Positions 41,583 to 54,596 of a stretch of 64,000 nt of DNA are shown here, piece after piece. The stretch spans positions 89,694,160 through 89,758,159 of the forward strand of contig NC_088202.1 in NCBI RefSeq assembly GCF_037126465.1. Reading direction: 5' to 3'. Position numbers and translations under genes: made by a program. This DNA comes from Ornithodoros turicata (Eukaryota; Arthropoda; Arachnida; Ixodida; Argasidae). Positions within the stretch are counted from its first letter, which is position 1. Every line of letters starts with the position of its first letter. The notes beneath the pieces were generated by a model. That model was not told the origin of the DNA. It did not search any database and was given only the letters and a program-made list of their open reading frames with translations.

Positions 41583-44500
41583 AGGGATGTGATTGACCGA
41601 AGTCGTTTTGGAGCACTTTTTGGAGCAGCCAAAATTGTGTTTGGGAGCAGCGAAACTAGCTTTTGGAGCAGGCGCGAGGTAACCCCATTAAAGTACAACT
41701 ACAGCATGCCAGTGTGGTGCTTGGACCTCAGCTGTGTGGATAAGAATAACTTACTACATCCAGCTCTAAAAAGTTCCTATTGGGTCCCATTTTTATTGCA
41801 GTTCTAAGTTGGCTCACAACTAATTCTCCCAAAAAAGAAAATGCAGGGAAACCATCCACTTGACTACAAAGTAACTAGCTTTGGAAACTACACAAGATGA
41901 TAAATATATTAAGAACATTGACATGCTTTGGCTGCCGCTCACTTCGACTAGGGGTGTATGCGCCCTGGAATATTTTCAAAAGTAAGCAAGTTCAACAGGT
42001 AAGCAGGTGATTACAAATGCACACTTTTCTTCTTCAGTACCAGTTTCTCCAATGCAACGGCTAGCCTTGCTTTGGCTTGTGTAAGTAAGGTTTGGCCACT
42101 TTCAATATTCTCGAAGTTCTTTGACTTCACGCCATGTTCAATGAGCAACTCAGCATTGGTTAGCATTTTTTTAGCACAGAGCACCTCATTCTGCAGGTCA
42201 TCTTGCTCATCACTGCTTGGCCCTGCCAGGGCAATGTCAGCATATAGTCGTTTTTTCGCCAGCTCCTCTTTTGCTGCGACACGCTCCCGGTACACCTTGC
42301 ACGAGCCTCTCACTGCCTTAATCACTGCAGGTGTGACTTTAAAAAGGCTGGGGTCACCTCCAGACCTCTTAGCATATGACACAATGTGCCGTGTACCGTT
42401 GACACTCTGAACTGTCAGCCGTGCCCTCTCCTGAAGAATATGACGGTACTCGCTGAATCCTCTCTCAAGATCTGCGTTGCCGTGGGGGATGCACAGCAAG
42501 GCTTTTACAAGCCTGCACAACAGAGGAAATTTTGTTGTGCTGTCAGCCCTCTTCAGTGCAAAGATGTTGCTCCAGTATTCATCAAGCCTTGCAGATGATA
42601 GTGCTCCGATGGGTTCAAGGTGAAACAACGTGTATTCATCCCTCACGGACGATACATCAGGAGGCTGAATCACTTGTGGGAGACGCGCTGCTAGGGTTCT
42701 GAAGTCACCGGACGAGCTCTCCTTTTCCCTAGACAATGGGTGGAGACAGCGTAGGCTTTGTAGCACAGCATTGTCAAAAGGCAGTCATGTCAGGAGGTAC
42801 GTAGTGCACTTGAGGTAGAAGCTTCTTGCGCCCAACCTGAATGCTTTTTTCTCTGCTGGGTCCCATGATGACATTGCTGCCTCTGTGACCTCCCCAACCT
42901 CAACCTTTGCCTTCCAATTTACAGCTGACTGAGGTTGCAGCGAGGGCAGCTCACTGCCCTTTCTACAGCGATATGATTCAGATTTCTATAATCGCCCACA
43001 AAGTTTTCGAACAAGAGCCACCATCTCGTTGTACAGCAGATGAACAAGGGTTCAGTGCGTTGAAACAAAGTCAGAAATTCTGTGAAAATGTCTGCAACAT
43101 TCCTGACAAAAAGCAATTTTGGTTAGAAGTCCTTGTTCGAGAACGCCTTCCGCAAGCGTTCACGCAGCTGCCCTCCTGAACCACACTGACTTTCCGACAT
43201 GACAACATTCTTCACTGCCGAGAACTGCTCAATCAGTCGACTCGCTGCAGGCCCCAGTGCAAGCCACCTCGAACTTAAGTGACGGAGGAAGACATTCTCA
43301 GGCAGCCCAAGCACTTCCTACTGTGCTTTCACTGCGGCACTCTGCACAGCAGAATTCTTGACGAAATAATATAGGTCCACCACTGCTGCCTCAACATCTG
43401 ATCCAAAGGTGTCTAAGCCATGTCCAAATGCATTATGAACCTTCTGAAGGCAACACTCACCTACATCTAACATATCTGAATGAGTTTCCTTCATCTTTCG
43501 TTTCAAGCTTTTCATCACGTTAGGTCCGTCGCTGAAGAGGCAGATCAGGTTATTTTGCGGAAGGTCCCGAGTCGCCTTGGCAATTTCGTTGCACTATATC
43601 AGACGTCGCGGAACCCAGCAGAAAGGACTCCAAACGTTCAGCAACCACCTCTTTCGTGACATCAGAATCAAACCTTGCAACAACATCTAGCTGTTGGCAC
43701 CGCTGCCCCACTACGGCTGTTTCGTCTCCTGCGATTGCGCAGAAGACAGATGGTCTGTTGAGCTCTTCCACAACTAGCTTCTTAAAGTCATGCCCGAGGC
43801 CACCAGACACAATGTACGATGCCTTACTCCGTTTTCACGAACTTACTCAGTCTGGCGATTTCAGAGTCCGGAAACATTAGCGGATAAAAGAACGAGGCGG
43901 TATCGGCCCAAGAGTACGGAATTCCTTTTAGTGTCAATGCCAGCACGAAGAGAGTCTTCGCCTGCACGACGCGGTCACTCGCAGATAGGGCCCCACTGTT
44001 GCACGTCAAGTCCAAGCCTTGCTGCACATTCTTCGGCCGTTTTAGTATTCCAGAGTCGTCCCGGTGCTGCTTGGCACATTCGACGTGTCACTTGTTTGAC
44101 GGCTGCAATACCGTGTTGCCTGCAACTGATGCTCTGGTTGCACAAGACACAAAAACCGCTGTCGGGAGAACCGTGACAACACCACACTGATATTCGGTCA
44201 CCATTTTCGTCGATTTCGTTGAAAATATTGGCGTTGAACTTCGTGGAACGACCTACGCAAGAAGGGACCCCTTTTTCCATCAAACGGCACAATCGCGGGT
44301 GGCAACGTAGTACCCCACAGATCAACTAAGTGCACACGAGGTGAACCATGCATTTTGAGAGTGACAGTCTCAGAGGGTCGCTTGTACGCACAATACGGCA
44401 TTCGTTGCGTTCGGTTCAAGAGACGCGTGCGCCGACAGCGTTTCACTCGCTCGCGGCGACCGGTGAGATCACTGTCCTTGCCCTCACCCATCTCGCTCGA

Positions 44501-44716
44501 AAGCTCCAACAGCGGGGGAGGGGAAAGGGGCAAGTCACGACGCGTTCCACGCGTTGTTTCCCCGATGACGGAGGCACGATTTTAGAAAGCAACGTAAACT
44601 CAACGTTCGGCGCAGGCTCGGCGCCGATTACTAAAATTTGAGTAAATTGTAGCAGGACGTAGCAGGGCTGGGCCAATGGCACAGTTTGGCGCAATTGGCG
44701 CAGCAATCACATCCCT
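41583..44716 (-). mobile_element. hAT transposon with decayed transposase
   Basis: Ends AGGGATGTGATTG / CAATCACATCCCT are exact inverted repeats, and GGGAATAC is duplicated exactly on both sides (41,575-41,582; 44,717-44,724). The 3.1-kb interior encodes on the minus strand a zinc-finger N-terminal region near 44,120-44,220 (VWCCHGSPDSGFCVLC, QHG), a middle region (NAFGHGLDTFGSDVEAA, VFLRHLSSRWLALGP), and the hAT C-terminal dimerisation part near 42,380-42,520 (LLCIPHGNADLERGFSEYR). Several stops and frameshifts break it. It is within a Gq-alpha intron, in the same orientation. Confidence 0.85.
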
Positions 44717-44819
44717 GGGAATACCCGTGCCAATCCTGTCTAATCCCATTTCCTGGAAATGTTGGCACCCAGTAAATACAGGTGAAATATAGATTCGGAT
44801 AGCCCGCTATAACACAGAA

Positions 44820-47002
44820 CAGTGGCGGAACTGACAAATTGCTGTTCGTAGCAGCTCTTGTAGCGGGGAAAAATGCGGTTTTGTAGCAGGTGTCGTCGCG
44901 TTTGGGGCAGACCGTACAGAGCCCTGATTCTGATGCAAAGAGGAGAACAACGATGGTGGCTCTACTGGTGCCGTCCCGGAGCAGTATACTATACACGTCA
45001 TGACAGGAACCCGTGTAGAGGACTACCATCTCTACAAGTATATAATGCTGTTGGAAGCCAATCTCGCTTGCCCTGAAACACAAGCCTGGAGTATTGCTTC
45101 TCTTCAGGTGCCAACTCGGCTTCTGTGTCAGCACCGATCACTATGACTTCTTTCCAGTTTTCTGACAGGTTTATGTCAACGGGCTTCAATGCTATGCCAG
45201 ACTTGTCTCAGTAAGCTTGTGCACGCAAAAGACAAACGAACAAACAAACAAAAACAAACATAGGATCATTTTTTTCTAGGCTTTCCATTTGGGAGAAAAG
45301 CATGTGCAGCAGAAGCTCAGTCCGCTGGAACACAGTCTGGAATCCCACAATTTTGATTTGATTTGATTTGACTTTACTGGCGCAAGGATACGGGAATCCC
45401 TCAAAAACGTCCGCACAATTGCACAGAAAAAGCATCTTGGCCACGAACTTCTTGTCATTAAGGGACTGTCTCAGACTATTGTACAGCACACCAGATAGAG
45501 CCCTCCTGTCAGACACTAATACTGCTTTGAGTGCTGGAAACGGCCGGATCAAGTGTCAGCCAGTGCAAAATGAAGTGGCGAAGAAAGACTATTTGAGGTA
45601 CACCAAATGCATTCTGGGTGAACTTCAAATGTTTGCTCTGCGACGATGAGTTCTCGAAGTAGTGATTACAATCTAGAAGAGCAGCTTCCACGTGGCTACA
45701 CGCGGCACGTCCATGGCCGAATGCATTACTACGCCTTACGCAAAGAGCAAGAAGAGCAGGATTCAGTTGTTCTTTGAGTTCAGGCCGCTTCAGGCTGAAA
45801 CAGGTACGATGTCCTACACGTAAAAGCAACAACGAAAAAAAAAAAGAACTGATACGGGAACGGCCAAAACGAAGCACCACGTTGTAGCAGTGTCCACACT
45901 GAAGGTTAGTTTACTTTCGTCCTCAAACTTTCATGTTATTATATCAATGTTCAATGAGACTAGAAATTGGGAATGTAGTTTCCATCATCGGGCTAGGGCA
46001 CACTTAGAAGAGCTTCCTCTAGAACCCTTATTATGAGCAACGCTGCCTTGCTGATGCCTTGCGCACATGCAGCATTCGCCCAAACTTTGTTTTGTTCTAT
46101 TCTGGCTTGCGTGAATTGTAACTGCGAAAAGCGTAGTTTAGGAAATTGCTTGAATATTAGCACAAGTTTTATGCAAACGGAGCTGCTTGAAACGCAATGC
46201 AAGTTATGACTGTGATTGCGGAAATCCGAAAAGGCACGAGCTGTTTCATTAAGCTCACACGCAACACAACACCCAATGGCGACCTCCCGTTGTAACACGT
46301 AAGTGGTCTTACCTCTCAGTTTTGATAGGGACATCACGTGGCCAGCTGCGATTTAGCGATGACACCTGAACACGACCTACTAGATTATAGCGACCATGTC
46401 ATAGGCACTCCTTCCCAGCACCGCATTTGGAGGCAGTTGTGGCGCTACTCATCGGTCCGGTTAATGCTTCCTCAATTTTTACAATACTTTGTACTTCAGC
46501 TTACCTTAGAATTTTTGTACAAGCGGTGGATGTCCCAGGAGACATGCTCCTTTCTAAAGCATTTCATAGCATTCGAAAGCATGCTACGCGTTTTCATAGG
46601 AGCTGTTGTTGTCGTCTGCTACCGTAGTAGTACGTCCGCTTCTGCGCGTTCAAAATTCAAATTTCCATTGTCGAATCATGATGTAGATCTCGCGGGTCGA
46701 TGTGTATCGCTCATAGCAGATCGTGTGGACGGGCTGCCCATAGGGGTTGCCGATTATGACATGGTCGTTATAATATAGTACGTCGTGGTTGGACGTGAGC
46801 AGCATGCTGCAGCTGCACGTGAGATACACCGGAGCGCCGCCATAATAAAAGAAACATTATTACAATTTTCAGTTTCGTTTTCCACTTGCAGAGTTCATTT
46901 TTGGAGCAGGCTTGGTGCAATTCTTCGAAAAACCAGCTATTTGTAGCAGCATGTAGCAGGATTCGTGCATTGGCGCAATTTGGCGCAGCAGTTCCACCAC
47001 TG
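44820..47002 (-). mobile_element. Second, related and more decayed hAT
   Basis: Ends CAGTGGCGGAACTG and (reverse complement) CAGTGGTGGAACTG differ at one site. The minus-strand interior near 45,560-45,720 (NAFGHGRAACSHVEAALLDC, FLRHFILHWLTLDPA) is clearly homologous to the middle of the neighbouring hAT transposase. Sub-terminal GTAGCAGG and GGCGCAATTGGCGCAGCA motifs are also shared. The C-terminal dimerisation part was not found. No target duplication is visible. Only 95 bp separates it from the first hAT's duplication. Confidence 0.7.
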
Positions 47003-47157
47003 TGCCGAAGTGTATGCTGGCTCTTGCTTGGCCAGATAGCTAAAAAAGTGGGTGGAGCTTCAGGTATAGGCAGGTCCTATCCGAAATGGTCAGACTCCCT
47101 TTTTTATACACAGCTCTGTTACCATGTCGTTTCCACCAGTAACCAGAAAGCTGAATA

Positions 47158-48149
47158 CAGTCGAGTCTGTTATCGCTCGTTACTATGTATTAAGCTATAA
47201 CGAGATATTGTTATATCTTCAATTCAATGATAACTCCAATATTACGATCAAATTGCTGGTTCCCGTCAGCTCACCCACTGAAACGCACGTAAAGTAAGAG
47301 CTCGATGTAATGATAAACACAGGAGTGCTTGCTGGTGTACGGCGATCAGAATTCTCCCGCCAGCCGTTAAAACATGCGACAGTTGAGAATGAAGATTACA
47401 TTTTAAAAATTGAAAAGAAAGGAAAGAATCACTTTTAAGCTGTGACCTCAAAGAGGACTGACGTGGGAGCGCAGCAAAGGGGATTAGATGCACGCGGTGC
47501 AGAGGGTAAGACTGCAAAAGCAGTCGCGAGAAGTAACAGAGGTTGCTCTCTCTCCATGTTGTTGTTTGGCACTCAACATTTTTCTGATTTGCTGTGCGCA
47601 ACAACGGCGGCTCCGGCAAGCATTTTGATGGCGAAAAGCACCTGTCTCCAAATGAAGCTGAGCATGCTTGACGGATTTCGTACTGGTGTGCCAGTGGAAA
47701 ACCTCACTGCAAAGTACGGTGCCTTCCAAAATGTTAGTTGGCGGACACCTTGTGTCGCCACTCGAACAATTGTGGATGAATAAGGCACGTTCTGGTGGAC
47801 AATACAGTTCTGCTAGAGGGAGTGGTGGTGACTTCTGTGGTTATGACACCGTGATGGGGAGCAATGAACAAGGTCACCAATCTTAACAGGTGAGGAGCCT
47901 CACGTGGTATCAGAGATTATGTTTTTAATGGAAAAGCTCTCACGAAATGTGACAACGCCAATCTGGGGCAAAATAAGTATTTTCATCATTCATGAGCATC
48001 TCCAGCGGCATCCTACTTGCCCCGTTCTACTACGCCGGCGTAACAACCGGCAATTTTGCAAAAAGTTCATGCACTGTATAACGATACACCTATATAACGA
48101 TGTGATTTTGCATTCCCATCAATAATATTGCTATAAACGGGCTTGACTG
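47158..48149 (+). mobile_element. pogo/Tigger-like element remnant
   Basis: Ends CAGTCGAGTCTGTTATCGC and (reverse complement) CAGTCAAGCCCGTTTATAGC are an imperfect inverted repeat of the Tigger type. The plus-strand frame near 47,650-47,730 (MKLSMLDGFRTGVPVENLTA, KYGAF) matches the N-terminal helix-turn-helix of pogo-like transposases. The DDE part is missing. Confidence 0.6.
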
Positions 48150-48320
48150 CGTAATATTGCAGCTGCTGTTATGGCATTTGCATGGCATATGTTGTACAAA
48201 GAGTCGTGGGTGGGAGCTTACGTAGTCACATTACGTGGAACTTTGTTTTATAAACTTCCCAATAAGTTTCTGTAACTGGAACAATGGGACAGGGTGGAAA
48301 CTGAGCGTAGCTACAAGGTA

Positions 48321-48326
48321 TTTATT
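48321..48326 (-). terminator. Possible polyadenylation signal for the short Gq-alpha isoform
   Basis: AATAAA on the minus strand, 1.5 kb downstream of the stop codon at 49,851. Chosen only because it is the first canonical hexamer I found in that direction. Weak evidence. Confidence 0.25.
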
Positions 48327-49850
48327 TGCGACACAAACCATTTGCGAGTAATTTAACTATAAATGTTTTCTAGCAATATAGTTAAGACCCCTTAAATGCA
48401 ACCCCTTTAATGGTGCTCTTTCAGTGTTATTCTTGTGTCCATCACCTAATTTGAAGAACCAGATATTGAGGGAAAATATCACATTTTTCTCTCGTTTGTC
48501 TCGTATATAGAGCTGCACACTGTTTTTTTGCATCCAGTAGCACAGCCCACAGCAAGTCATTTTAATCTCATCTTTCAACGATCCCTTCTCCTATGTTGTT
48601 CTCTTGTCTCCGTGTTTCCCACATTTGGGGATGTGCCACCCATGACGTGATTTTTGCTATTCTTGAAAGGATAAAAATATATGCTCTCATGCTCTGTGCA
48701 GTGGAGGAAGAAGAAAACTTGTACCTGACTGCCACACTCAAACACTGGCATGTGCACACAGACCTCAAGCTTTCACTCACAAATTGTCAGTACGAGCAAC
48801 CCAATGTTCGCATGCTTGGAAAATCGTAACTTTGAGGATGATATTAATTTCGTGAAAAATTTGGAATCAACTACATTTTACTCTAAATCATACATCGCGT
48901 GCATGTAACACTGTGCAATATATGCAGGAGACACAAACTCTGCAGATACCTTACGTCTAGCAATGTCAGGTGTACAACTTCATGCATGGTTCCCACTCAA
49001 TTTTGGAACAATCGTTCAAGGGTCTTCCCATGGAACTTCTAAAGCACAGTCAACATTTTGCCCCAAGATGTAGAACACTGTTTACGGCCTGGACTTTTAA
49101 TATGAAAATATGTATGAGCTACATGTACCACACGACAGAATACAAGGGGGTCGGGCAATAGCGATCCATTCACAAACGCGGCTGAGGACTCCCAAATGAA
49201 AAAAAATAATGGGACAGAAAGGAAGGCTAATGAATACAATGAAGGGAGCCGTTCATTTCTTGCACTTCTGGTTCCCGCAACTGATTATTATTCGAATGAG
49301 TGCTAACTCCTGGGGGTTTCCAAACTACAGTTTTGACTCCGGATATGCGGAATTTGCACTGCAGCTCCACAAAGATAAGAAAAACATGCAAAATCAAGGG
49401 TCTTCAAGGACAGTGGAAAATGCTGGGGTTTTCCAGACCTTGAAAACAGCATTTTTGAATTCCAGGGTATTCAAGGGTTTCGATGACCAGTGGGAACCAT
49501 GTTCATGACACTTACATCCGACTCAACCCATGTTTGGACTAATATCACAATTCCAGGAAACCTGATTGGGTTTTCAATGCGAACACATGCTGGACAATAG
49601 ACAAAAGATCCAGTCTCGAGACCATGGCTGTTTTTAACAGGATGCCATCACCTGAGCCGCTAGGTCTGCACTACTTTCCTGTGTACAAGGGCTTTAGGTC
49701 AAATAAATATAAATAAGGTGTCTAAGGCAGCCTGTACTAAAAGCATCATGCCACGAAAAGAAACAGTAACTGCTACACAACAGAACACTTCACACCTGCA
49801 GGAAAAGTAGAAGAGACAGACCAGTGATAGACAGCACCATCAAGAAGTCC

Positions 49851-49933
49851 TTAGGCAAAGTTGAACTCTTTAAGGTTGTTTTGCATTATGGTGTCCTTGA
49901 CAGCGCAGAACACCATCCGAATGTTCTCTGTGT
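49851..49933 (-). CDS. Gq-alpha alternative terminal exon (tail EFNFA)
   Basis: The acceptor CTCTTAAAG on the minus strand is followed by codons for [20 protein letters not shown], then KEFNFA and a TAA stop. The length (83 bp coding) and phase equal those of the 39,201 exon, so it can replace it. Compared with the canonical tail it has Tyr to Phe and Leu-Val to Phe-Ala at the extreme C terminus, the part that dictates receptor coupling. Alternative 3' exons of Gq-alpha are known in Drosophila, where one form serves phototransduction. Whether this is the orthologous arrangement is inference. Confidence 0.9.
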
Positions 49934-50212
49934 CTTTAAGAGGTCAAGCATGCAGAAAAGACAGACCAAGACAGAGAAACGAAAGGTGAAAAACGAGTAG
50001 AAAGACATTTCGTGCAATGTTAGTTCAAAATCAAATTCAGAGTAGAAACCACAAAGTAAGGAGAGCCCCATGGTTGCTGATGCACTAGGAGCGAGCAGAA
50101 AGTGAATCATGCACCGAGCTGGCGAACAGGGAAATGCAAGGAACGGAAGTGGAGCAATTAGTGACAACATCAAGACAGGGATGCAGGTGTCTGCATCAAC
50201 AAGCTTCCCTAC

Positions 50213-50320
50213 CTGTGGCGCATGTGAAATGGGAATAGATGATTTTTTCACTGTCTGGGTTGAGGTCCACAAACATTTTCAGGATGAACTCCCTAGCGTG
50301 AATGGCATCTTTCTTTGGTC
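50213..50320 (-). CDS. Gq-alpha exon 7, canonical version
   Basis: 108 bp between acceptor CTTTTGTAG and donor CAG|GTAGGG on the minus strand. It encodes [20 protein letters not shown], then [15 protein letters not shown], leaving one base for the shared Asp codon. FTCAT is the guanine-contacting TCAT loop. MFVDLNPDS is the typical Gq/G11 form. The exon has exactly the same length and phase as 55,094-55,201 and cannot be joined to it without duplicating the TCAT region, so the two must be alternatives. Confidence 0.93.
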
Positions 50321-51752
50321 CTACAAAAGCAAGTGAGGGGATGGGTTGGGAGAAGCAGGAATAAGCTACAAGGACCTGCCAGTAAAGCTGTGCAAACATT
50401 AGGACTTTTCTAATACTGAAGCGAATAACTGCGTACTCCGTTCGAAGTCCAAATCAAATACTGAATTCTATATTCTAAAGTTCTAATCCAAAGACTGTTT
50501 TTCTGAAATTGAACATATTCGAACAGTTCCGGAGCTGTACACCTAAGCCCAAAAATGCCACAAGAGAGGGTACACATAAAACAAAGTGAATGCTGCTTCA
50601 TAGAAAGTTCCGCACGCATATGCATCACGTACATATGCTGTACGTCTGTGGATAAGCTGTACATTTATTCGGTTCGATTACAAAATGATTCGTTTCGTAT
50701 TTGCTGCGGTTATACTTCTATTCTCTTAATATACACTTTAGTTTGAAAATCATATGCACAGCCTTACTTGCTAATGAAGCACTGGAGGATATGCTCTACA
50801 CTAACAACACCTAGAACAACGGCCTTTACACTTCAGCCACAAAATACCACCTTGCAGACTACTCAATGTAGGATGCAACAATGTTGCTTGCAAATAGCAC
50901 TAACAAGAAATATGCTGCAGGAAGGGTTACTCAGGGTATTCAGCTTCTATTCAATCTAATCAACCACCTTTACTGGTTCACTATGTGGTGAGAATGCTCC
51001 AACTTGGGGGGTCAGCTGTTTCCCATGGGCAATCATAGAAAAACGCCTGAGCACAAGGCAGCCAGCAACTCGAGACACACTTATTCAGTGCGCGTGCACT
51101 GCAAATATTGTTAGAGGTAGACACGTGGCTCCTACGGTGCAGTCGTGTGCAACAGATGCTGATACGCAATATTTGCTCTATATAGCATTTGCATCCTCAA
51201 TGGTGCCAAGATCAGGTTCTTTCATTTGGCAATCACAGAGCAAATAGCTATTTTTAATGCAGAATGCATTCTCAGAAACGTGCAAATCGTGTGCAAGTCC
51301 TATCACATAATTCAATTAACATAGGCCCGTAGCATGTGTAAGAAATGTGGGCGTGGATACAACAATGATAGCGAACCACCCAAGACAGAAGATGACTTTA
51401 GCAATGCCAATAGAGAATATATTCAACGTGAACATTATGACATGTGTAACATGTGATGTAATGACAGTGCACAGCAATTGAAAAGTGATGGTGTAGCAAA
51501 ATCAGAGAATGTATTCTGCATAGGAGTTGTTTGGTCTTCAGACCAAAGGATCTGCTGCCAATTGTTAAAATCAAACAATCCTAGGGTTTGCTGAAATTGC
51601 AGTAAACTTACCCTAGGCTCTTTAGCACGCGATGCAGTCAGTGCAAAACATGTAAATGTTGTGTCTCACGAACATACTTAGCACATTTATTACCTCTAAT
51701 GCATGGCTTGGTTGATATTGCATGTGTTGATAACATACACTGGCTAGACATA

Positions 51753-52559
51753 CAGTGGACTCCCAATAAACGAAACTCAGTTAAACCGATATTATGGATA
51801 AACGGAACAACAGGGTCACCTTTGGTTGGTTTCCTATATATGCAATGATAAAAATCTTCGGATAATTGAAACAACTCGTTTTATGTACTTTGGGTAAACG
51901 GAACAAAGTGGTGGTACCGAGATGCCGCCGAACCTGGAAGATTACCGTTCACGTCTGACAACCCGGGCAGAAGTCGTAGCCAGTGCAATCTAATCGATCA
52001 GTCACTCGTACAATGTTAGGCTTAGCTCGCGTCCACGTGTCTTCATGAAGTCTTTCAAGAAACAGCCACATGAAGAGCTTTCACTTGCATCAATGTTGCG
52101 GATAATTCGAGTACATGATCGTGAGAGCAAATCGAAGATAGAAACCATGAAATTTGATATGCCAAAGTCAACGCTGTCAACATAGCAGGCCGTGCGTATT
52201 GAATGGTGATGTGGATGATGCCACATGATAGAGACAGGTAATATCGGAAGCCTGGACGCAGGAAGAGGATGCGCAGTTTGCCCGGCAGAACAGAAAGATA
52301 AACCTCACTGCAGACGATTGAGATGCGCATGAAATTTTTTCCAAGGCTCAGGCATGCAGATATATTTTGTAAACATATAGACAAATGCGAAGAGAACAGC
52401 TGTTAATTCTTTTTTTCTTTGCTACCTATAGTAGTGGAAGTTGATATCTTGAAATAAAATTGCATTTCATTAAATCTATGTACTTTGCTTATATGAAACT
52501 TCTGATAAATGGAACAATATTTCCATTCCTTTGGAGTTCCGTTTAAGAGGAGTCCACTG
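51753..52559. mobile_element. pogo/Tigger-like MITE
   Basis: The ends CAGTGGACTCCCAATAAACG / CAGTGGACTCCTCTTAAACG are an inverted repeat and both abut TA. A decayed plus-strand piece near 52,120-52,190 (SKIETMKFDMPKSTLST) is the pogo helix-turn-helix. It lies in a Gq-alpha intron upstream of exon 50,213. Confidence 0.75.
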
Positions 52560-53640
52560 TAATACAAGAAAACAAAATTAAAAGATGGACATTTGGATGC
52601 CTATACAAGCACCATCATTAGCGTATGAACAAAACACTGAAAATGCTCCAACTTTGGTTTTGCATTTTATGTCAAGCCAGTGTATGTTTTTAACCCTTTG
52701 AAGGGTGGGTAAAAATTATAACTGCGTGCCAAGATGGTTAAGGCTTCATAAACAACGTACACGCCTGACGAATTGTGGAAAGTTATCTATCAATATTCCT
52801 ACGAATACCCACTAAGCCTTTGGCAGTCATAATACTTATATTTTCACTTGGGTTATGTATAACAAGCTAAACGTGCCACGTTGCCTGGTCGTGCAGGGGT
52901 AGCATCTCCTGCACGTTCGGTTTCCCTGCGCCGCCGTCCAAGTTACGAGCCATGCTCACTCTCCAGCGGTATTACCAGTATACTTGTAAAAATAACCCAC
53001 GGATGGCGCCACAGTTCCCCGGAGAAGCCTCAAGCAGCCAAACATCACACCGAAAGCACCGCAGCGGCAGCAGCATAAAGACAGGATGCAAAAATTCAAA
53101 CTGAGACCTTCGGACGCGTTGGTGCGCCCGTACCCGCAGCGGCACAGTTGCCTCCGACGCACCGGGGCACCCACACCCTTCAAAGGGTTGTAATGTTCCA
53201 CACGGAAGACCCCTTGCCTCCAGCCTAGAACACTGGAATGTAACTTTATTGTTCCCTTTCGCAACCTCTCCTCTTCGTCTTCTGCCCACTACAAGGGTTA
53301 AATACAAGAATATGTTTTCTGGTTTTTGGTCTACCTTCAGTGCATGCCTTCTATTCTCCAAGTGTTTGCTGTGCACGCAGAAGCATTGCAGAGATTTCAG
53401 GTTAAAAATTTTGAATGTACAGAATTGGCTGTGGTGGTATAGTCTTCGGCGCAATGAGCACAGCTTAGTGAGATTGCTTCCTTGACATGCCCTTTGAATT
53501 CAGCGTCATGTACTGTAGAATAATCTTTCTTTGTGAGCAATTTCCTTAAAAGCAAAATCTGCATAGAGAGCCTGCCTGACATAGAGAGATACAGCTACTA
53601 TTAAATGTTGCAAACACACATGTATAGATAGATAGAGACA

Positions 53641-54299
53641 CAGTGGGACCTCATTATAGTAGTTCTGTTGTTAGTAAAAATCCTAATATTGTAAAGGCAA
53701 GCTCAGGTCCCAACTGAATTGTCACACTCTCTATGGCTCAATGTCATAACAATAATCCCTGAAAACTCACTGTTACTGGTTATTGTGAGCATTATTCGGC
53801 ATGGTCACAACTGTAACAGGCACGTGCGCTGTGCTGAGCTTCAGGAACTTGACATGAAAATCTTAATTCAATGTTAGGACACCATACCATCAAAATTAGG
53901 ATGAAGGTTTAGTGGTGTTGTGATTGCCAGCAGTTCCCATCCTGCGCACTTGCACGCTGCGTGAATGTTCTGGTGAAGGTTTGGAAGTGCGAGGATTTGT
54001 CTTATTGGGACTGAGCTTTGTAACTGGTGGCTAAGTTAGGAACATTCTCTTTCTTTTTTTGGTAAGTCAGGACAGGTTTTGTGAAGCATGGCTGATCCTC
54101 ATCGAAAGCAGTCTGCTTGAACTCTCCTACAGAAAGCATGTTTCTTCAAGTCTGCACGTGACAGCAAATCGCGGATGCTTTCAGCGTTTCGTAGGCAACC
54201 TTATCTAAATGTTTTTAAAATGGCAAAATCTCCCAACATAGTAAAGCCCGGTGAGAATAGCCTGGTCCCGTCTGGCTTACTATAAAGGGGTTCTACTCG
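53641..54299. mobile_element. Tigger-like MITE inserted in a GATA microsatellite
   Basis: The ends CAGTGGGACCTCATTATAGT and (reverse complement) GTAGAACCCCTTTATAGTAA are similar inverted repeats. The flanks are TAGATAGATAGAGACA on the left and ATCAGATAGATAGACAG on the right, as if it split a GATA repeat. No coding sequence remains. Confidence 0.55.
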
Positions 54300-54567
54300 A
54301 TCAGATAGATAGACAGATGTAAATGCTTTGCACTGACCACAACATTTGCAGCAATAACGTAAAGCAGAGGGTTCCTATAGTGCCAAATGGTCAGAGGCCA
54401 TGGCTCGAGCATCCCACAACCAAGGCAAAAACACCACTCATGTGAAAGTCCTAAGTCAGAAATGGCATCAAGAAGGTTACAGTAGTGCCAAAACCATGAC
54501 AGAATTCACTGTTAATTTCCTATGTTACACACGACTTTACTCAGATTTGTCATATTTGAGAAATTGA

Positions 54568-54596
54568 CTTTCAAATAATTACTAATTATTTGAAAG
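54568..54596. repeat. Perfect 29-bp palindrome
   Basis: CTTTCAAATAATTA, one C, then TAATTATTTGAAAG. Two TAATTA homeodomain-type cores face each other. It is in the intron between the two alternative Gq-alpha 108-bp exons. Confidence 0.8.

Noticed and set aside
42072..42410. Plus-strand frame over the hAT as a gene
   Set aside because: It is antisense to the clear hAT C-terminal dimerisation domain.
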